DNA of 64,000 nt from CAYQXJ01 sp964421565 (GCA_964421565.1 CAYQXJ010000002.1:259405-323404); one strand, 5' to 3'. Shown: positions 16,982 to 25,498, counted from the stretch's first letter. The notes: generated by a model not told the origin, from the sequence alone. A program made the numbers and translations.

Positions 16982-18007
16982 ATGGACATGACGCCAAGAG
17001 AGAACATGAGGGCGGCCATCGAGTTCACGGGGCCGCAGCGATTGCCGGTGCAGATGGGAACGCTGGCCGTCAGCGACACGGTAAGCATACCGGTTAAGAA
17101 CCAGCCACGGGAGGTCAACGGCCGGCCGGCGGACGAGTGGGGCGTGGTCTGGGAACACTCCGACGTTCAGAACATGGGTCAACCGCGGGGGCATCTGCTG
17201 GGTGACCTGTCCGAGGTCGAGAAGGTCGTGCCGCCGGATTACGACCAGGACTGGCTCTACGAGGGCTGCGAGGAGGCCCTCCGGCGGGCGGAACGCGAGG
17301 GCAGATACACCGTCAGCGGCATCTTCATGGTGCTATTCGAGCGGATGCATGCCCTGGCCGGCTTTGAGAATGTGCTGGTAGGGCTGCTGGCCGACCGGCA
17401 GAATGCCGGGGCACTGGCCGACATCATCGTCGAGAACCGCATCTCCTTCGTGCGCAACATGCAAGAGCGCTTCGGCGATCGGCTGGACGCCTTCGGTATG
17501 ACCGATGACTGGGGCACGCAGCAGGCGGCGTTCATCTCCATAGAGCTGTGGCGCGATTTCTTCCTGCCGCGCTACAAGCGAATCTTCGACCAGATGCACG
17601 CCGGCGGACAGCACGTGCGCGTCCACTCCTGCGGCAAGGTCAACGAGATCATCGAAGGCTACATCGAGGCCGGGGTCGACGCCGTGAACCTGCAGCAGCC
17701 CCGCGCCCTCGGAATACCCGAGATCGGCGAACGCTACCGGGGACGTATCGCCTTCGAGTCGCTGGCCGACATCCAGGCCACGCTGCCCACGGGCGACGCC
17801 GGGCGCATCCGCCGCGATGCGCGCGAGCTGGCCGAGCACTGGATGACCAGCGCAGGGGGGTTCATCCTGGGGGATTATGGCGACAGCGCCGCCATCGGAG
17901 CCCGCCAGGAGTCGAAGGTCATCATGTACGAAGCCTTCAGCGAGGTCTCCGAGGATATCTACGGCGAGCCGCTGCCGCCGCTGCCGGTTCCCGCAGAGGA
18001 TGCCTGA
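16982..18007 (+). CDS. URO-D-fold protein 1 (uroporphyrinogen decarboxylase-like)
   Basis: A 341-residue TIM barrel of the URO-D/MtaA/CmuA superfamily. It starts MTPRENMRAAIEFTGPQRLP, the usual first helix, and contains HVRVHSCGKVNEIIEGYIEAGVDAVN (quoted motif core HSCG, about residue 215), the strand where corrinoid methyltransferases place a His-x-Cys zinc site. The second zinc Cys expected near the C-terminus is absent (AGGFILGDYGDS). It is not a convincing HemE: the Arg- and Asp-rich porphyrin motifs are not seen. GGAGGG 9 nt upstream supports the ATG. Catalytic role unknown. Confidence 0.78.
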   Translation: MDMTPRENMRAAIEFTGPQRLPVQMGTLAVSDTVSIPVKNQPREVNGRPADEWGVVWEHSDVQNMGQPRGHLLGDLSEVEKVVPPDYDQDWLYEGCEEALRRAEREGRYTVSGIFMVLFERMHALAGFENVLVGLLADRQNAGALADIIVENRISFVRNMQERFGDRLDAFGMTDDWGTQQAAFISIELWRDFFLPRYKRIFDQMHAGGQHVRVHSCGKVNEIIEGYIEAGVDAVNLQQPRALGIPEIGERYRGRIAFESLADIQATLPTGDAGRIRRDARELAEHWMTSAGGFILGDYGDSAAIGARQESKVIMYEAFSEVSEDIYGEPLPPLPVPAEDA

Positions 18008-18037
18008 TTCGATGGCCGCGTAGTCGCCTGGGCGGCT

Positions 18038-19171
18038 TCAGAAGGCCATGCGCGCCCAGCCCGCCGCCGGGCGGGGGGCGAGCCCGAGCATCTCCCGTGC
18101 TGTCTTCACGTAGTAGCGGTAGAGCTCGATGGGTGTGCCGTTCGGTATGCGATGGTCGAGTCCGAAGACGGTGCCGCCTGTCCGCATGCAGGGCTGCAGC
18201 TTGTATTCGAGCTCCTCACGGATCGCCTCCCGGCTGCGTCGGAGCACGTGTTTGTCGATGCCGCCGAGCATGGCGAGCGTGGGTCCGTAAGTGCGCCTGA
18301 CCTCGACGATATCCATCCCGGCGGCGGGTTCCATGGGATACATGCAGTTGACCCCGGCCTCGATGAACGCGGGAATCACGGCGTCCATGTTGCCGTCCGA
18401 ATCCTGGCTGAATATCTGCGCGCCCCGGGCGCTCAGCATCTCCCAGATGCGCCGGTAGTATGGAGCGACAAACTGCTCCACCTGTCGCGGGCCGAACAGT
18501 GGACCCGACTTGCCCGCCATGTCCTCGTGGACGGAGAGCTGGTCCACCTGCACGTCGCGCGAGACCCGCTCCAGCGCACGTTCGGCCATGCGGCCGATTG
18601 TCTGCAGCATGTCGTGGATCAGCTCCGGCTGTTCGTAGCAGGCCAGGCACACCGCTTCTTCACCCATCAGCGAGCGCGGCTCGTCGAAGCCGCCGGGGAT
18701 TCTGACGACGACCAGCGCTCCGTTCTCGCGGGCGTGGCGGGCCTGCTGCGCCCACCCTTCGGCGAAGCGGTCTTCGTGGAAGGTGTAGTGCGGCTTCATG
18801 CGCAGCCACGAGTCCATGTCGGTGACGGGGTAGTCGAGCGGCAGGGGTATGGTCGCTGCGCCCTTGCAGAGCCGCACGGTCCGGCCGTAGCGGTCGCGCT
18901 TGACCAGATGTTCGCTCGTATCTTCGAGTACCTGTTCTTCGAACCCGTCGCGGAGCCCCGTGTTGACGTGCACGCCGTGGCGGCGCACATAGTCGAAGCC
19001 GAAGGCGGTAAGATCTATCTCGGCTTCGGATGCGCCCTGGCTTCGCCATTCCTGCTCCAGGCCGACCAGAGGGCCGAAAAGCTCGACGAAGAGGGGGCGT
19101 TCGACGCGTCGGGAAGTCATGTAGTCGAGGTATTCGTCACGGAGTATCTCCACGGTGTCAATCCTTTCCAT
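18038..19171 (-). CDS. URO-D-fold protein 2
   Basis: A 377-residue member of the URO-D superfamily. Family features are EFVAPYYRRIWEML-like helix (VEQFVAPYYRRIWEML), QIFSQDSDGNMDAVIPAFIE where other members have H-x-C-G, TLAMLGGIDKHVL and the C-terminal GLDHRIPNGTPIELYRYYVK. The His-x-Cys metal site is replaced by Gln-Asp-Ser-Asp, so it cannot bind zinc in the corrinoid methyltransferase manner. Its ATG lies inside the end of the upstream MFS gene (14-nt overlap), which implies translational coupling with that transporter. Confidence 0.78.
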   Translation of the reverse strand: MERIDTVEILRDEYLDYMTSRRVERPLFVELFGPLVGLEQEWRSQGASEAEIDLTAFGFDYVRRHGVHVNTGLRDGFEEQVLEDTSEHLVKRDRYGRTVRLCKGAATIPLPLDYPVTDMDSWLRMKPHYTFHEDRFAEGWAQQARHARENGALVVVRIPGGFDEPRSLMGEEAVCLACYEQPELIHDMLQTIGRMAERALERVSRDVQVDQLSVHEDMAGKSGPLFGPRQVEQFVAPYYRRIWEMLSARGAQIFSQDSDGNMDAVIPAFIEAGVNCMYPMEPAAGMDIVEVRRTYGPTLAMLGGIDKHVLRRSREAIREELEYKLQPCMRTGGTVFGLDHRIPNGTPIELYRYYVKTAREMLGLAPRPAAGWARMAF

Positions 19172-20375
19172 GTGTGTGGACGGCGGCGGCTGCACTGCGC
19201 TCCCTGGTGCGAATGTGCAGCAGCACCAGTGTGAAAGCCGCCAGCCCGCACGCCGCCGCGAGGGCGCACGTGCGGAACATGGCTGCGTAGCCTATCCGCT
19301 CCGCCATCCAGCCGGCCAGCGATACCCCGAGCATGCCGCCCAGCACGTGAGTGGACCAGTAGGCCGACATGGCCGTGCCCGAGCGCGCGCTGCCGGCCAG
19401 CCGCGTGATGAAGAGCACGGCAGCTATCTCGAGCCCGGCGAAGGTGAAGAAGTGGAAAGCCTGCGGCAGCAGCAGGTAGCGGTGATCCGTGATGAGCGAG
19501 ACGGTGGCAACGCGCAGTGGTTGGGCCAGGAATGCCAGCCAGAGCATGCGGCGTGGGCCGAAGCGGTCCACAATGCGACCGCTCACCGGCAGGGCAACCA
19601 GGGCCACCAGGCCGTTGAGCGCCAGCATCAGGCCGATGAAGGAGTTGTCCGCGCCGAGGCGACGGGCGTAGACGGGCATGAAGGCGAAGATCGCCGGATT
19701 GGCGAAGGCGAAGAAGAACACCGCCGCCAGCAGACCCAGCAGCTCCGGGTTCGATGCCAACTGCCGCAGCCGGACGTGGTGGTGACCCCGCGGTGTTCGC
19801 GCCCGACAGCCCAGCAGCGGCACGGCGGCGAGCAGCATCGCTGCGCCGGCCACCATCAGCAGCACCCGCAGGTCTGGCACCAGGCGCACCAGTACCAGGG
19901 TCGCCACGATGTAGCCGAGCGAGCCGAAGATGCGGTAGCTGCCGTAGCCCCGCCCCTGCGAACCTGCGGGCAGCGCGGCCATGGCGAGCAGCGGCATCAT
20001 GTTCCACGCGGCCGGATGCGCAATGCCCCGCAGCACGGCGACGCCCAGGAACTGCCCCGCCCGGCTGCTGAGCGCCAGCAGGACCATGGAAAGGGCGAGC
20101 CCCACGCAGCCCCCTGCTGCGATCACGCCGGGCCGGCGAGTGCGGTCGGCGAGCGTGCCCCACAGCAAGCTGGCCAGCAGCAGCACCGCCGTGCCGGCCG
20201 CCGAGATCTTGCCGATCATAAACTCGCCGAGCCCGTTGTCCTTCATCCACACCGTGGTGAAGGTGAAGGCCACGCCGAGCCCGCACAGTTGCAGGAATAT
20301 CGCCGCGCGCAGCAGGTGCAGACGCCGACGGCGGTCGTGCTCGGGGGCGACGCAGTTGGTGGAGGTCTCGGGCAT
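19158..20375 (-). CDS. MFS transporter (nucleoside/sugar symporter-like)
   Basis: A 405-residue transporter with about 12 hydrophobic helices. It carries LLWGTLADRTRRPG (about 70-83), the loop-2/3 motif, and LPVSGRIVDRFGPRRMLWLA (about 260) as the repeat in the second half. The pattern FTFTTVWMKDNGLGEFMIGKI resembles the LacY/nucleoside-symporter group. Its end overlaps the start of URO-D-fold protein 2 by 14 nt, and a small gene lies 28 nt upstream, giving a three-gene unit. A shared substrate for transporter and URO-D protein is an inference from the overlap. Confidence 0.85.
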   Translation of the reverse strand: MPETSTNCVAPEHDRRRRLHLLRAAIFLQLCGLGVAFTFTTVWMKDNGLGEFMIGKISAAGTAVLLLASLLWGTLADRTRRPGVIAAGGCVGLALSMVLLALSSRAGQFLGVAVLRGIAHPAAWNMMPLLAMAALPAGSQGRGYGSYRIFGSLGYIVATLVLVRLVPDLRVLLMVAGAAMLLAAVPLLGCRARTPRGHHHVRLRQLASNPELLGLLAAVFFFAFANPAIFAFMPVYARRLGADNSFIGLMLALNGLVALVALPVSGRIVDRFGPRRMLWLAFLAQPLRVATVSLITDHRYLLLPQAFHFFTFAGLEIAAVLFITRLAGSARSGTAMSAYWSTHVLGGMLGVSLAGWMAERIGYAAMFRTCALAAACGLAAFTLVLLHIRTRERSAAAAVHTHGKD

Positions 20376-20403
20376 GGCAGGGTGTGCATCCCAGCGCGAA
20401 GGG

Positions 20404-20760
20404 CTACTCCCGCACGAACTTGATGGGACCGTCGGCCTCGTAGCGCTGTGGCTCCGCCCCCGGCAGTTCGATCACAACCGGCACGCCGTCCGGCGCGCCG
20501 ACCTCGATGGAGAGGGCGCCGGTGAGCCGCTTCAGGATGCGTTTGGTCTGTTCGACGCTGGAAGCGTCACAGAGGATGGCCATCACCTGGCTGTGCTGGC
20601 TCAGGTGGTCGTCGAGGCGCCGGGGACCTTCCAGGAAGAGCCCCGTCATGTAAGTGGAGCCCCCCTCGACGATGGCGGGCGGCCCGCCGCGCTCGGTGCT
20701 CCACGACCACTGCGCGCGCCAGCGGTCCACAGCGTGTTCGGATACCAGGGGCCTGCTCAT
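20404..20760 (-). CDS. Small cytoplasmic protein of unknown function
   Basis: A 118-residue protein with no signal peptide or membrane segment and no family that I recognise. It begins MSRPLVSEHAVDRWRAQWSW and has alternating strands and helices (AIVEGGSTYMTGLFLEGP, DHLSQHSQVMAILCD, QTKRILKRLTGALSIEVG), compatible with a small alpha/beta fold. GGAAGG lies 8 nt before the ATG at 20760; the frame stays open upstream but lacks a ribosome binding site there. It is the first gene of the unit with the MFS transporter (28-nt gap) and URO-D protein 2. Confidence 0.6.
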   Translation of the reverse strand: MSRPLVSEHAVDRWRAQWSWSTERGGPPAIVEGGSTYMTGLFLEGPRRLDDHLSQHSQVMAILCDASSVEQTKRILKRLTGALSIEVGAPDGVPVVIELPGAEPQRYEADGPIKFVRE

Positions 20761-20996
20761 CGGTCGTCCTTCCTTCTGCTGGCCAGGAGTGTGATTGCCA
20801 CAGCGCGCATGGCGATTCAGCGGGCACCGACCGGTCGCCGTGGCGAAGGGGCCCAGCCTAACGCGGTGTTCACCGATGCTCAAGGTGCCGGAGCGGTGCG
20901 GGTTGCGCCAACCCTTCGCGGACCGATGGTCGGTGCTATGCCCCGCTGTGTGGCGTTAGCCCTGCGGGCTGCGGCGTGCAGGCACGCGGCGGCCCG

Positions 20997-22094
20997 TCAG
21001 CCTCGCGCTGTGAACCGGCGCCCCTCGTCCACCATGGCCAGGTAGTTGTCCACCGGGATGTAGTTCGCCACGCTGTTGCCGGAGCCCAGGCAATAGCCCC
21101 CCCCGGGCATGCAATGCTCCAGCGTCCGGCGCACGCGCTCGCGTATCTGCTGCTCGTCGGCGCGGCAGAGGAAGTCGACGTCGATCCCGCCGAGGATTGC
21201 GATCCGCTCGCCATAGCGGTCGTAGGCATCGGTGACTGGCTCGATGGTGTCCTCAAATGAATGGCGCGCGTCGATGCCGACCTGCTCGATCAGGTCCTCC
21301 ATGATTTCGCTCAGATTGCCGCACGCGTGCAGCAGGTATGGGCGCCCGGCGTCGTGACTCATTTCCGCCATCAGGCGATGGCCCGGCAGCACGAACTCGC
21401 GCAGGTCGTCCGGGCTGATCAGCGTCCCGGTCTTGAAACCCATGTCGTCGCTGCCCCAGATGATCCTCACCCGCTCGAACTCGAGCATGCGGGCGAGCGA
21501 TTTCTTGAAGATACCCACCAGCCGCTCACTGATCGCCTGCACCAGGTCACGCTGGTCGTACAGGGCGTAGCAGAGCGTCTCGTAGCCCATCAGCCAGGTT
21601 ATGTGCTCGGCGAAGTGCGCGAAGCCGCCGCTGCCGATCACGCACATATCGTCCGGCAGGTTCTCCTCGTACCATTCCAACCTGCGCGTCGTCGACTCGT
21701 CCGGATCGGGCCAGGGATATGCCTCGAACTCCGCCCAACTGGTGATCGGGCCCGCGTGTTCATCCACGAAGCTACGACCCGTGCCGCGCTCCAGCCCGGC
21801 CGTGTCATCCGTGGTGTGACGCCTCATCGGCATGTCGAGGGCGTCCAGCCCCTGGCGGACGTAGTCGAACCCGATGAACCGCTGCATCGCCACCTGGCGG
21901 CGGCAGTCGGCGTAGGGATCGCTGGCGTCAATCCCCTCCCATAACCCGTAGCGGCGCGCGATCTCCTGCTGAATCTCGCCGTCGAGAAACAACTCGATGT
22001 GATGGACGCGCTCGGGCGTACTGCGGTTCACGATGCAGTCGTGCAGCGCCTGCCAGTTGGGCGCGCATTCGGCGGCGAACGGACTCTTGGCCAT
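20997..22094 (-). CDS. URO-D-fold protein 3
   Basis: A 365-residue URO-D superfamily protein. It shows MQRFIGFDYVRQGLDALDMP near residue 60, VRIIWGSDDMGFKTGTLISP near 205, PYLLHACGNLSEIMEDLIE near 255 (His-x-Cys metal position present), IAILGGIDVDFLC near 300 and GGGYCLGSGNSV near the end. A Cys is present in that last motif but three to five residues before the usual zinc Cys. GGGAGAGAGG precedes the ATG. It follows the DUF6064-like gene by 58 nt and shares its promoter. A methyl-transfer role is possible but unproved; no corrinoid protein gene is nearby. Confidence 0.78.
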   Translation of the reverse strand: MAKSPFAAECAPNWQALHDCIVNRSTPERVHHIELFLDGEIQQEIARRYGLWEGIDASDPYADCRRQVAMQRFIGFDYVRQGLDALDMPMRRHTTDDTAGLERGTGRSFVDEHAGPITSWAEFEAYPWPDPDESTTRRLEWYEENLPDDMCVIGSGGFAHFAEHITWLMGYETLCYALYDQRDLVQAISERLVGIFKKSLARMLEFERVRIIWGSDDMGFKTGTLISPDDLREFVLPGHRLMAEMSHDAGRPYLLHACGNLSEIMEDLIEQVGIDARHSFEDTIEPVTDAYDRYGERIAILGGIDVDFLCRADEQQIRERVRRTLEHCMPGGGYCLGSGNSVANYIPVDNYLAMVDEGRRFTARG

Positions 22095-22152
22095 CCTCTC
22101 TCCCTTCGTCATCAGGGCTGTGCAGTGGCACTGACGCATGGCAGGAACGGGT

Positions 22153-22818
22153 TCAATCGCTGTCCTGCTCCTCGATCTGCACCGGCACCGTGCGGTCCCG
22201 CCACGTCACCCCCAGCGCGCCGGCCAGCGCCGCAACCGGCAGGGCCAGGTCGGGCAGCACGCCCAGCGTCACGGCCGTCATGCCCACGAACGACCAGATC
22301 AGCGGTATAGCGAGCAGGTACTTCGGCAGCGGCGGCTGGCTCCACAGCAGCAGCCCGAAGGTGAAGATCGTCGTCGGGCCCGGCGCCACGCCGAAAGCGG
22401 GCATCTGCGGATAGGGGTGCCCGCCGCTGATGCTGAGCAGCGGATAGGCAACCATGGCGTACGCGATGAGGCCGGCCCCCAAGGCGCTCCATACGCTACC
22501 CGTCAGGCGGAACCGCAGCCTCTTCTTCAGCACACCCTCCCACATGAAGAACAGCCCCTGCGCCACGAATATGCCCGCAAATGCCCACCCCGCCGCAGTG
22601 ATGCGCGAGAAGAACATGCCGTGGTAGACCAACCCCATCCACAGCCAGAACAGCCCGAGCACGCCACCGGTCGTGATGTCCGACTCGCGGCTCTCGAACA
22701 TCGCCATCCCGATCGCCAGCGCCCCCAGGAAGTAAGCCACGATCTGGATCGGCCAGATGGTGCGGTTATAGACGATGAAAACGGCAAGAAAATCCTCGGT
22801 GGTGAACGGCAGCCCCAC
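22153..22818 (-). CDS. DUF6064-like integral membrane protein
   Basis: A 221-residue polytopic membrane protein with about six helices. The start GLPFTTEDFLAVFIVYNRTIWPIQIVAYFLG (core LPFTTEDFLAVF, then a Pro-Ile-Gln helix) matches what I remember of the DUF6064 family. No catalytic motif is visible; function unknown. The start is GTG at 22818 with an AAGGGG box; a strong promoter with perfect TATAAT lies 85 nt upstream. The URO-D protein 3 gene follows. Confidence 0.7.
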   Translation of the reverse strand: MGLPFTTEDFLAVFIVYNRTIWPIQIVAYFLGALAIGMAMFESRESDITTGGVLGLFWLWMGLVYHGMFFSRITAAGWAFAGIFVAQGLFFMWEGVLKKRLRFRLTGSVWSALGAGLIAYAMVAYPLLSISGGHPYPQMPAFGVAPGPTTIFTFGLLLWSQPPLPKYLLAIPLIWSFVGMTAVTLGVLPDLALPVAALAGALGVTWRDRTVPVQIEEQDSD

Positions 22819-22902
22819 CTGACGCCCCTTCCTTCGTATGGGGAACCCCGGAACGCCTCAGCGACCGGATGCCGGCGACTGGACCGGGCCGGGCACGCCC
22901 CC

Positions 22903-22931
22903 ATTATAGCCGCCCGCCGAACGCTAACCAA
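22903..22931 (-). promoter_or_regulatory. Promoter of the DUF6064-like/URO-D 3 operon
   Basis: Minus strand: TTGGTT (22931-22926), 17-nt spacer, TATAAT (22908-22903). Confidence 0.6.
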
Positions 22932-23200
22932 CTACGGGAACTCCTCCCCCCCCGGAGGGTCCCGGCCGGGAGCGGTGCGTAAGGAAGCTGAAGTGGATAG
23001 CACGGGCATCCTGCCCGTGCGCTGCGGGGCGGACGCATCAGTTGCGGCCGCGCGTGTGGCTCGCGGCGGCCCTCGCGGTTCGGATCGCCGCTTTCAGGGC
23101 TTGACTTCCCCGGACCGGAGACCTGCATTGCGCCCAAGGCGATTCCTGGGACAATGGTCAGCGAAGCAGGCCGTGGGCCTGCCATACCACGCCGAGCCGC
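22932..23200. other. Intergenic region with a REP-like palindrome
   Basis: Nothing gene-like: open frames here are short and of shadow composition. The notable element is the palindrome at 23000-23020, listed separately. Confidence 0.5.
23000..23020. repeat. REP-like palindrome (GCACGGGCA / TGCCCGTGC)
   Basis: A perfect 9-bp inverted repeat with a 3-nt centre (TCC). Read through, its plus strand encodes STGILPV and its minus strand ARAGCPCY, the peptides that I associate with spurious annotation of a dispersed intergenic palindrome in planctomycete- and verrucomicrobia-type genomes. Only one copy is seen in this window, so its repeat status here rests on memory of other genomes. Confidence 0.5.
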
Positions 23201-23395
23201 TTACCACCGTGAACGACGGCGTCGCCCGGCACGTGAGGGACACTGTGAGCAGGGTGGTGGTTCATCTTCGATCGGGAAAGTGCCGGGGCCGGGGGCGCCG
23301 TCGCGCAGGCGGAAGCTGCGACTCGCTGTGAAACATGCCCGACCGACGGGAGCCGAAAGGGCAATTGCCAAGACCAACATCAGCATCCGATTCAT
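23201..23395 (-). CDS. Doubtful small ORF with signal-peptide-like start
   Basis: A 64-codon frame beginning MNRMLMLVLAIALSAPVGRA, which would make a plausible signal peptide with cleavage after GRA, followed by an unremarkable Arg/Pro/Ser tail with a Cys pair (PCSQC). It lies 43 nt downstream of a sulfatase gene on the same strand. No clear ribosome binding site and no known family; it may be a chance frame or a gene remnant. Confidence 0.25.
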   Translation of the reverse strand: MNRMLMLVLAIALSAPVGRACFTASRSFRLRDGAPGPGTFPIEDEPPPCSQCPSRAGRRRRSRW

Positions 23396-23438
23396 GGCTT
23401 TCTCGCAGTTGATGGGCGCTCTTGAATCCGTTTCCGCT

Positions 23439-24860
23439 CTACTTGCCGCGCAGCCAGTCCTCCGGCCAGGCCTGGGCGAAGGCGGCGGGCTCGTTTGCCG
23501 GCTTGAGCTGGCCGCACCCGCTCACGGGCAGCTTCGAGCCGTCCAACTCGGGGTCGGCGTAGCAGTCGAACCATTGCTGCATCCGCTCGCGCAGCTTCTC
23601 GATCCGCCCGGCGTGTTCGGCGCGCCCGACCAGGTTCTCGCGCTCTCCGGGGTCGGCCCCCAGGTCATAGAGCTCATTGCGCTGGTCCTCCCCGTAGCGG
23701 TGGACGTATTTCCAGCCCCGGGTGCGGATCATCCGCGCCGGGCCGTACTCATCGTAGACGACCACCGCGTCGGCCCCCTCGTCGCGCTCTCCCCGCAGCA
23801 GGCCCGCGTAGCTGCGCCCGGGCAGGTCATCGGCCTCGGGGTCATCGAGGCCCAGATAGTCCAGGAGCGTCGGGCGCCAGTCGCAATGGCTGTAGAGGCC
23901 CTCGGCGACGACGCCGCGGGGCAGGTGCCCGGGCCGGCTCAGCAGGGCGGGCACCCGACAGGAAGTGTCGAACAGGTTGACCGGCAACGTGCCGTTGCCC
24001 TTGCCACAGATTCCATGGTGCCCCATGTTCATCCCGTTGTCGCTGGTGAAGAAAACGAGCGTGTTCTCGCGCAGGTCGTGCGCCTCCAGCCAGTCGAGTA
24101 GCCGGCCAACGCCCCCGTCCACTGCCGTGATGGAGCCGTAGTAGCCGCTGAGCTTGGCGCGCCGGCTCTCGGGGCTGTCGAAGAAGTCGGTTATGCCGGC
24201 GTCGTTCGGGTTCCTCGGCTCGTCGGGGACGGACTCGAAGGGGCAGTTCTCGTAGTAGGGCATGTAGTAGTCGTCGGGGTGGAACTGTCGGTCCCACGGG
24301 CTGTGGGGCGCGACGTGATGCACGCTCAGGAAGAAGGGCGCCTCCGAGTCGAGCCGGGCGCCCAGGAAGTGCAGGGCCAGCTCTGTGATGCGGTGGGTCA
24401 GGTAGCCGCCGGGGCTGAACGCGCGGCCGGAGTTATCGCAGAACCGGGGGGTCATGTAGCCGCCGCCGTAGCGCGGGCGCCACCAGGAGTAGCTCTTCTG
24501 GGGGATCGGCTCGGCGCCGAGGTGCCACTTGCCGCAATGGCCGCAGACGTAGTCGTTGCGCGCCAGGATGTCGGTGAAGCCGCTCTGGCCCTCCAGCAGC
24601 GGGGGCCCTTCTGTGGTCCCCCGCAGCCAGTCGTGCACGCCGTTCGCGCTGGCGATGCGGCCGGTCAGCAGCGCCGCCCGCGCCGCAGAGCAGACCGGCG
24701 TGACGCAGAAGTAACTCTCCAGCCGCACTGCTTCGGCGGCCATGCGATCGAGGCGGGGGGTCTGGAGCTCCTCGTTGCCCGCGCAACCGAGTGCCCAGTA
24801 GCCCTGGTCGTCAGTGAGCACCAGCAGCACGTTTGGCCTGTCGGGGTCTCTCGATGCCAT
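23439..24860 (-). CDS. Sulfatase (type I, Cys-type)
   Basis: A 473-residue arylsulfatase-family enzyme that removes sulfate esters, probably from glycans. It starts straight at the fold (RPNVLLVLTDDQGYWALGC; Asp17-Asp18 metal ligands). The formylglycine site is C57-S-A-A-R61 in PVCSAARAALLTGR; VFFTSDNGMNMGHHG near 285 gives more metal ligands. There is no signal peptide, although most sulfatases are exported, so a cytoplasmic role is likely. The Cys must be oxidised by a formylglycine enzyme or anSME not found in this window. No strong ribosome binding site. Downstream lies only a doubtful small ORF. Confidence 0.9.
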   Translation of the reverse strand: MASRDPDRPNVLLVLTDDQGYWALGCAGNEELQTPRLDRMAAEAVRLESYFCVTPVCSAARAALLTGRIASANGVHDWLRGTTEGPPLLEGQSGFTDILARNDYVCGHCGKWHLGAEPIPQKSYSWWRPRYGGGYMTPRFCDNSGRAFSPGGYLTHRITELALHFLGARLDSEAPFFLSVHHVAPHSPWDRQFHPDDYYMPYYENCPFESVPDEPRNPNDAGITDFFDSPESRRAKLSGYYGSITAVDGGVGRLLDWLEAHDLRENTLVFFTSDNGMNMGHHGICGKGNGTLPVNLFDTSCRVPALLSRPGHLPRGVVAEGLYSHCDWRPTLLDYLGLDDPEADDLPGRSYAGLLRGERDEGADAVVVYDEYGPARMIRTRGWKYVHRYGEDQRNELYDLGADPGERENLVGRAEHAGRIEKLRERMQQWFDCYADPELDGSKLPVSGCGQLKPANEPAAFAQAWPEDWLRGK

Positions 24861-25054
24861 GGGGGCGGCTTTCAGCAGAGTAGCAATCGTGCCTCACAAA
24901 GCGGAAGACAGCCTACGCCACTGCCGGCGCGCCCGCAAATGGCGGCGCGCCCGGCACGGCGAACGGGAAACCAGGCCCAAATGGGGACATATCGGACGGC
25001 GCACCGAAAGGTAACGGGTAGGATGGCCTCCGCTATGACCAACCGGACCCACTA

Positions 25055-25197
25055 CCCCCGAAATCCCGGAAACCATCCGGACGCGGCGCCGCCGCCGGCC
25101 GGGGCGGGGCCGCCCCGCGACCGGTACATGGCGGGGCGATTGCCGGCGCGGGGCCGCGCCGGACGCCGCACCCCCAGAACCCCGGCCACCGTCCGGC
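25055..25197. repeat. Imperfect direct repeat flanking two GC hairpins
   Basis: 25055-25080 and 25171-25197 share the pattern CCCC-GAA-CCCGG-ACC-TCCGG with a few substitutions, 116 nt apart. Between them are a 7-bp stem with 1-nt loop (25104-25118) and a 9-bp stem with 2-nt loop (25143-25162). Could be a degenerate two-unit repeat element. Confidence 0.35.
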
Positions 25198-25469
25198 CAT
25201 GTCCGCCGTCCCGTCCGCGCCGGCGGCAGCCGTCCCTCACAATCAGACGGAGAGCGCGTGCTCTGCCGTGAAACTGATATCATAACTCCAGGTCGGCCTG
25301 CCATGGGAGGCGGCTGGGGGCTCCGAATGCGAAACGAACCCATGTCGTCACAACGCCTGTGTCGGCCATATCCTACGGAGTAAACTCATAGTATGTGCCA
25401 CGAGCGCCGTTGATAGTTGAGGCAGGGCGCGCATGAGACGACGCCCTCCGGACGGCGACGGGCGGGGCC

Positions 25470-25498
25470 TTGAACGTTGCGGGCGTTTGGGGGACAAT
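25470..25498 (+). promoter_or_regulatory. Promoter of the GH4-SDR-FAD-KDPG operon
   Basis: TTGAAC (25470-25475), 17-nt spacer, GACAAT (25493-25498), about 86 nt before the ATG. Confidence 0.5.

Noticed and set aside
16982..22094. hemE (uroporphyrinogen decarboxylase) assignment for the URO-D genes
   Set aside because: Three diverged paralogs without heme genes and without the porphyrin-binding N-terminal motif; the superfamily is broader than HemE.
24894..25343. 149-codon minus-strand ORF in the gap before the GH4 operon
   Set aside because: Arg/Pro/Gly-rich, crosses two perfect hairpins, no ribosome binding site or known domain.
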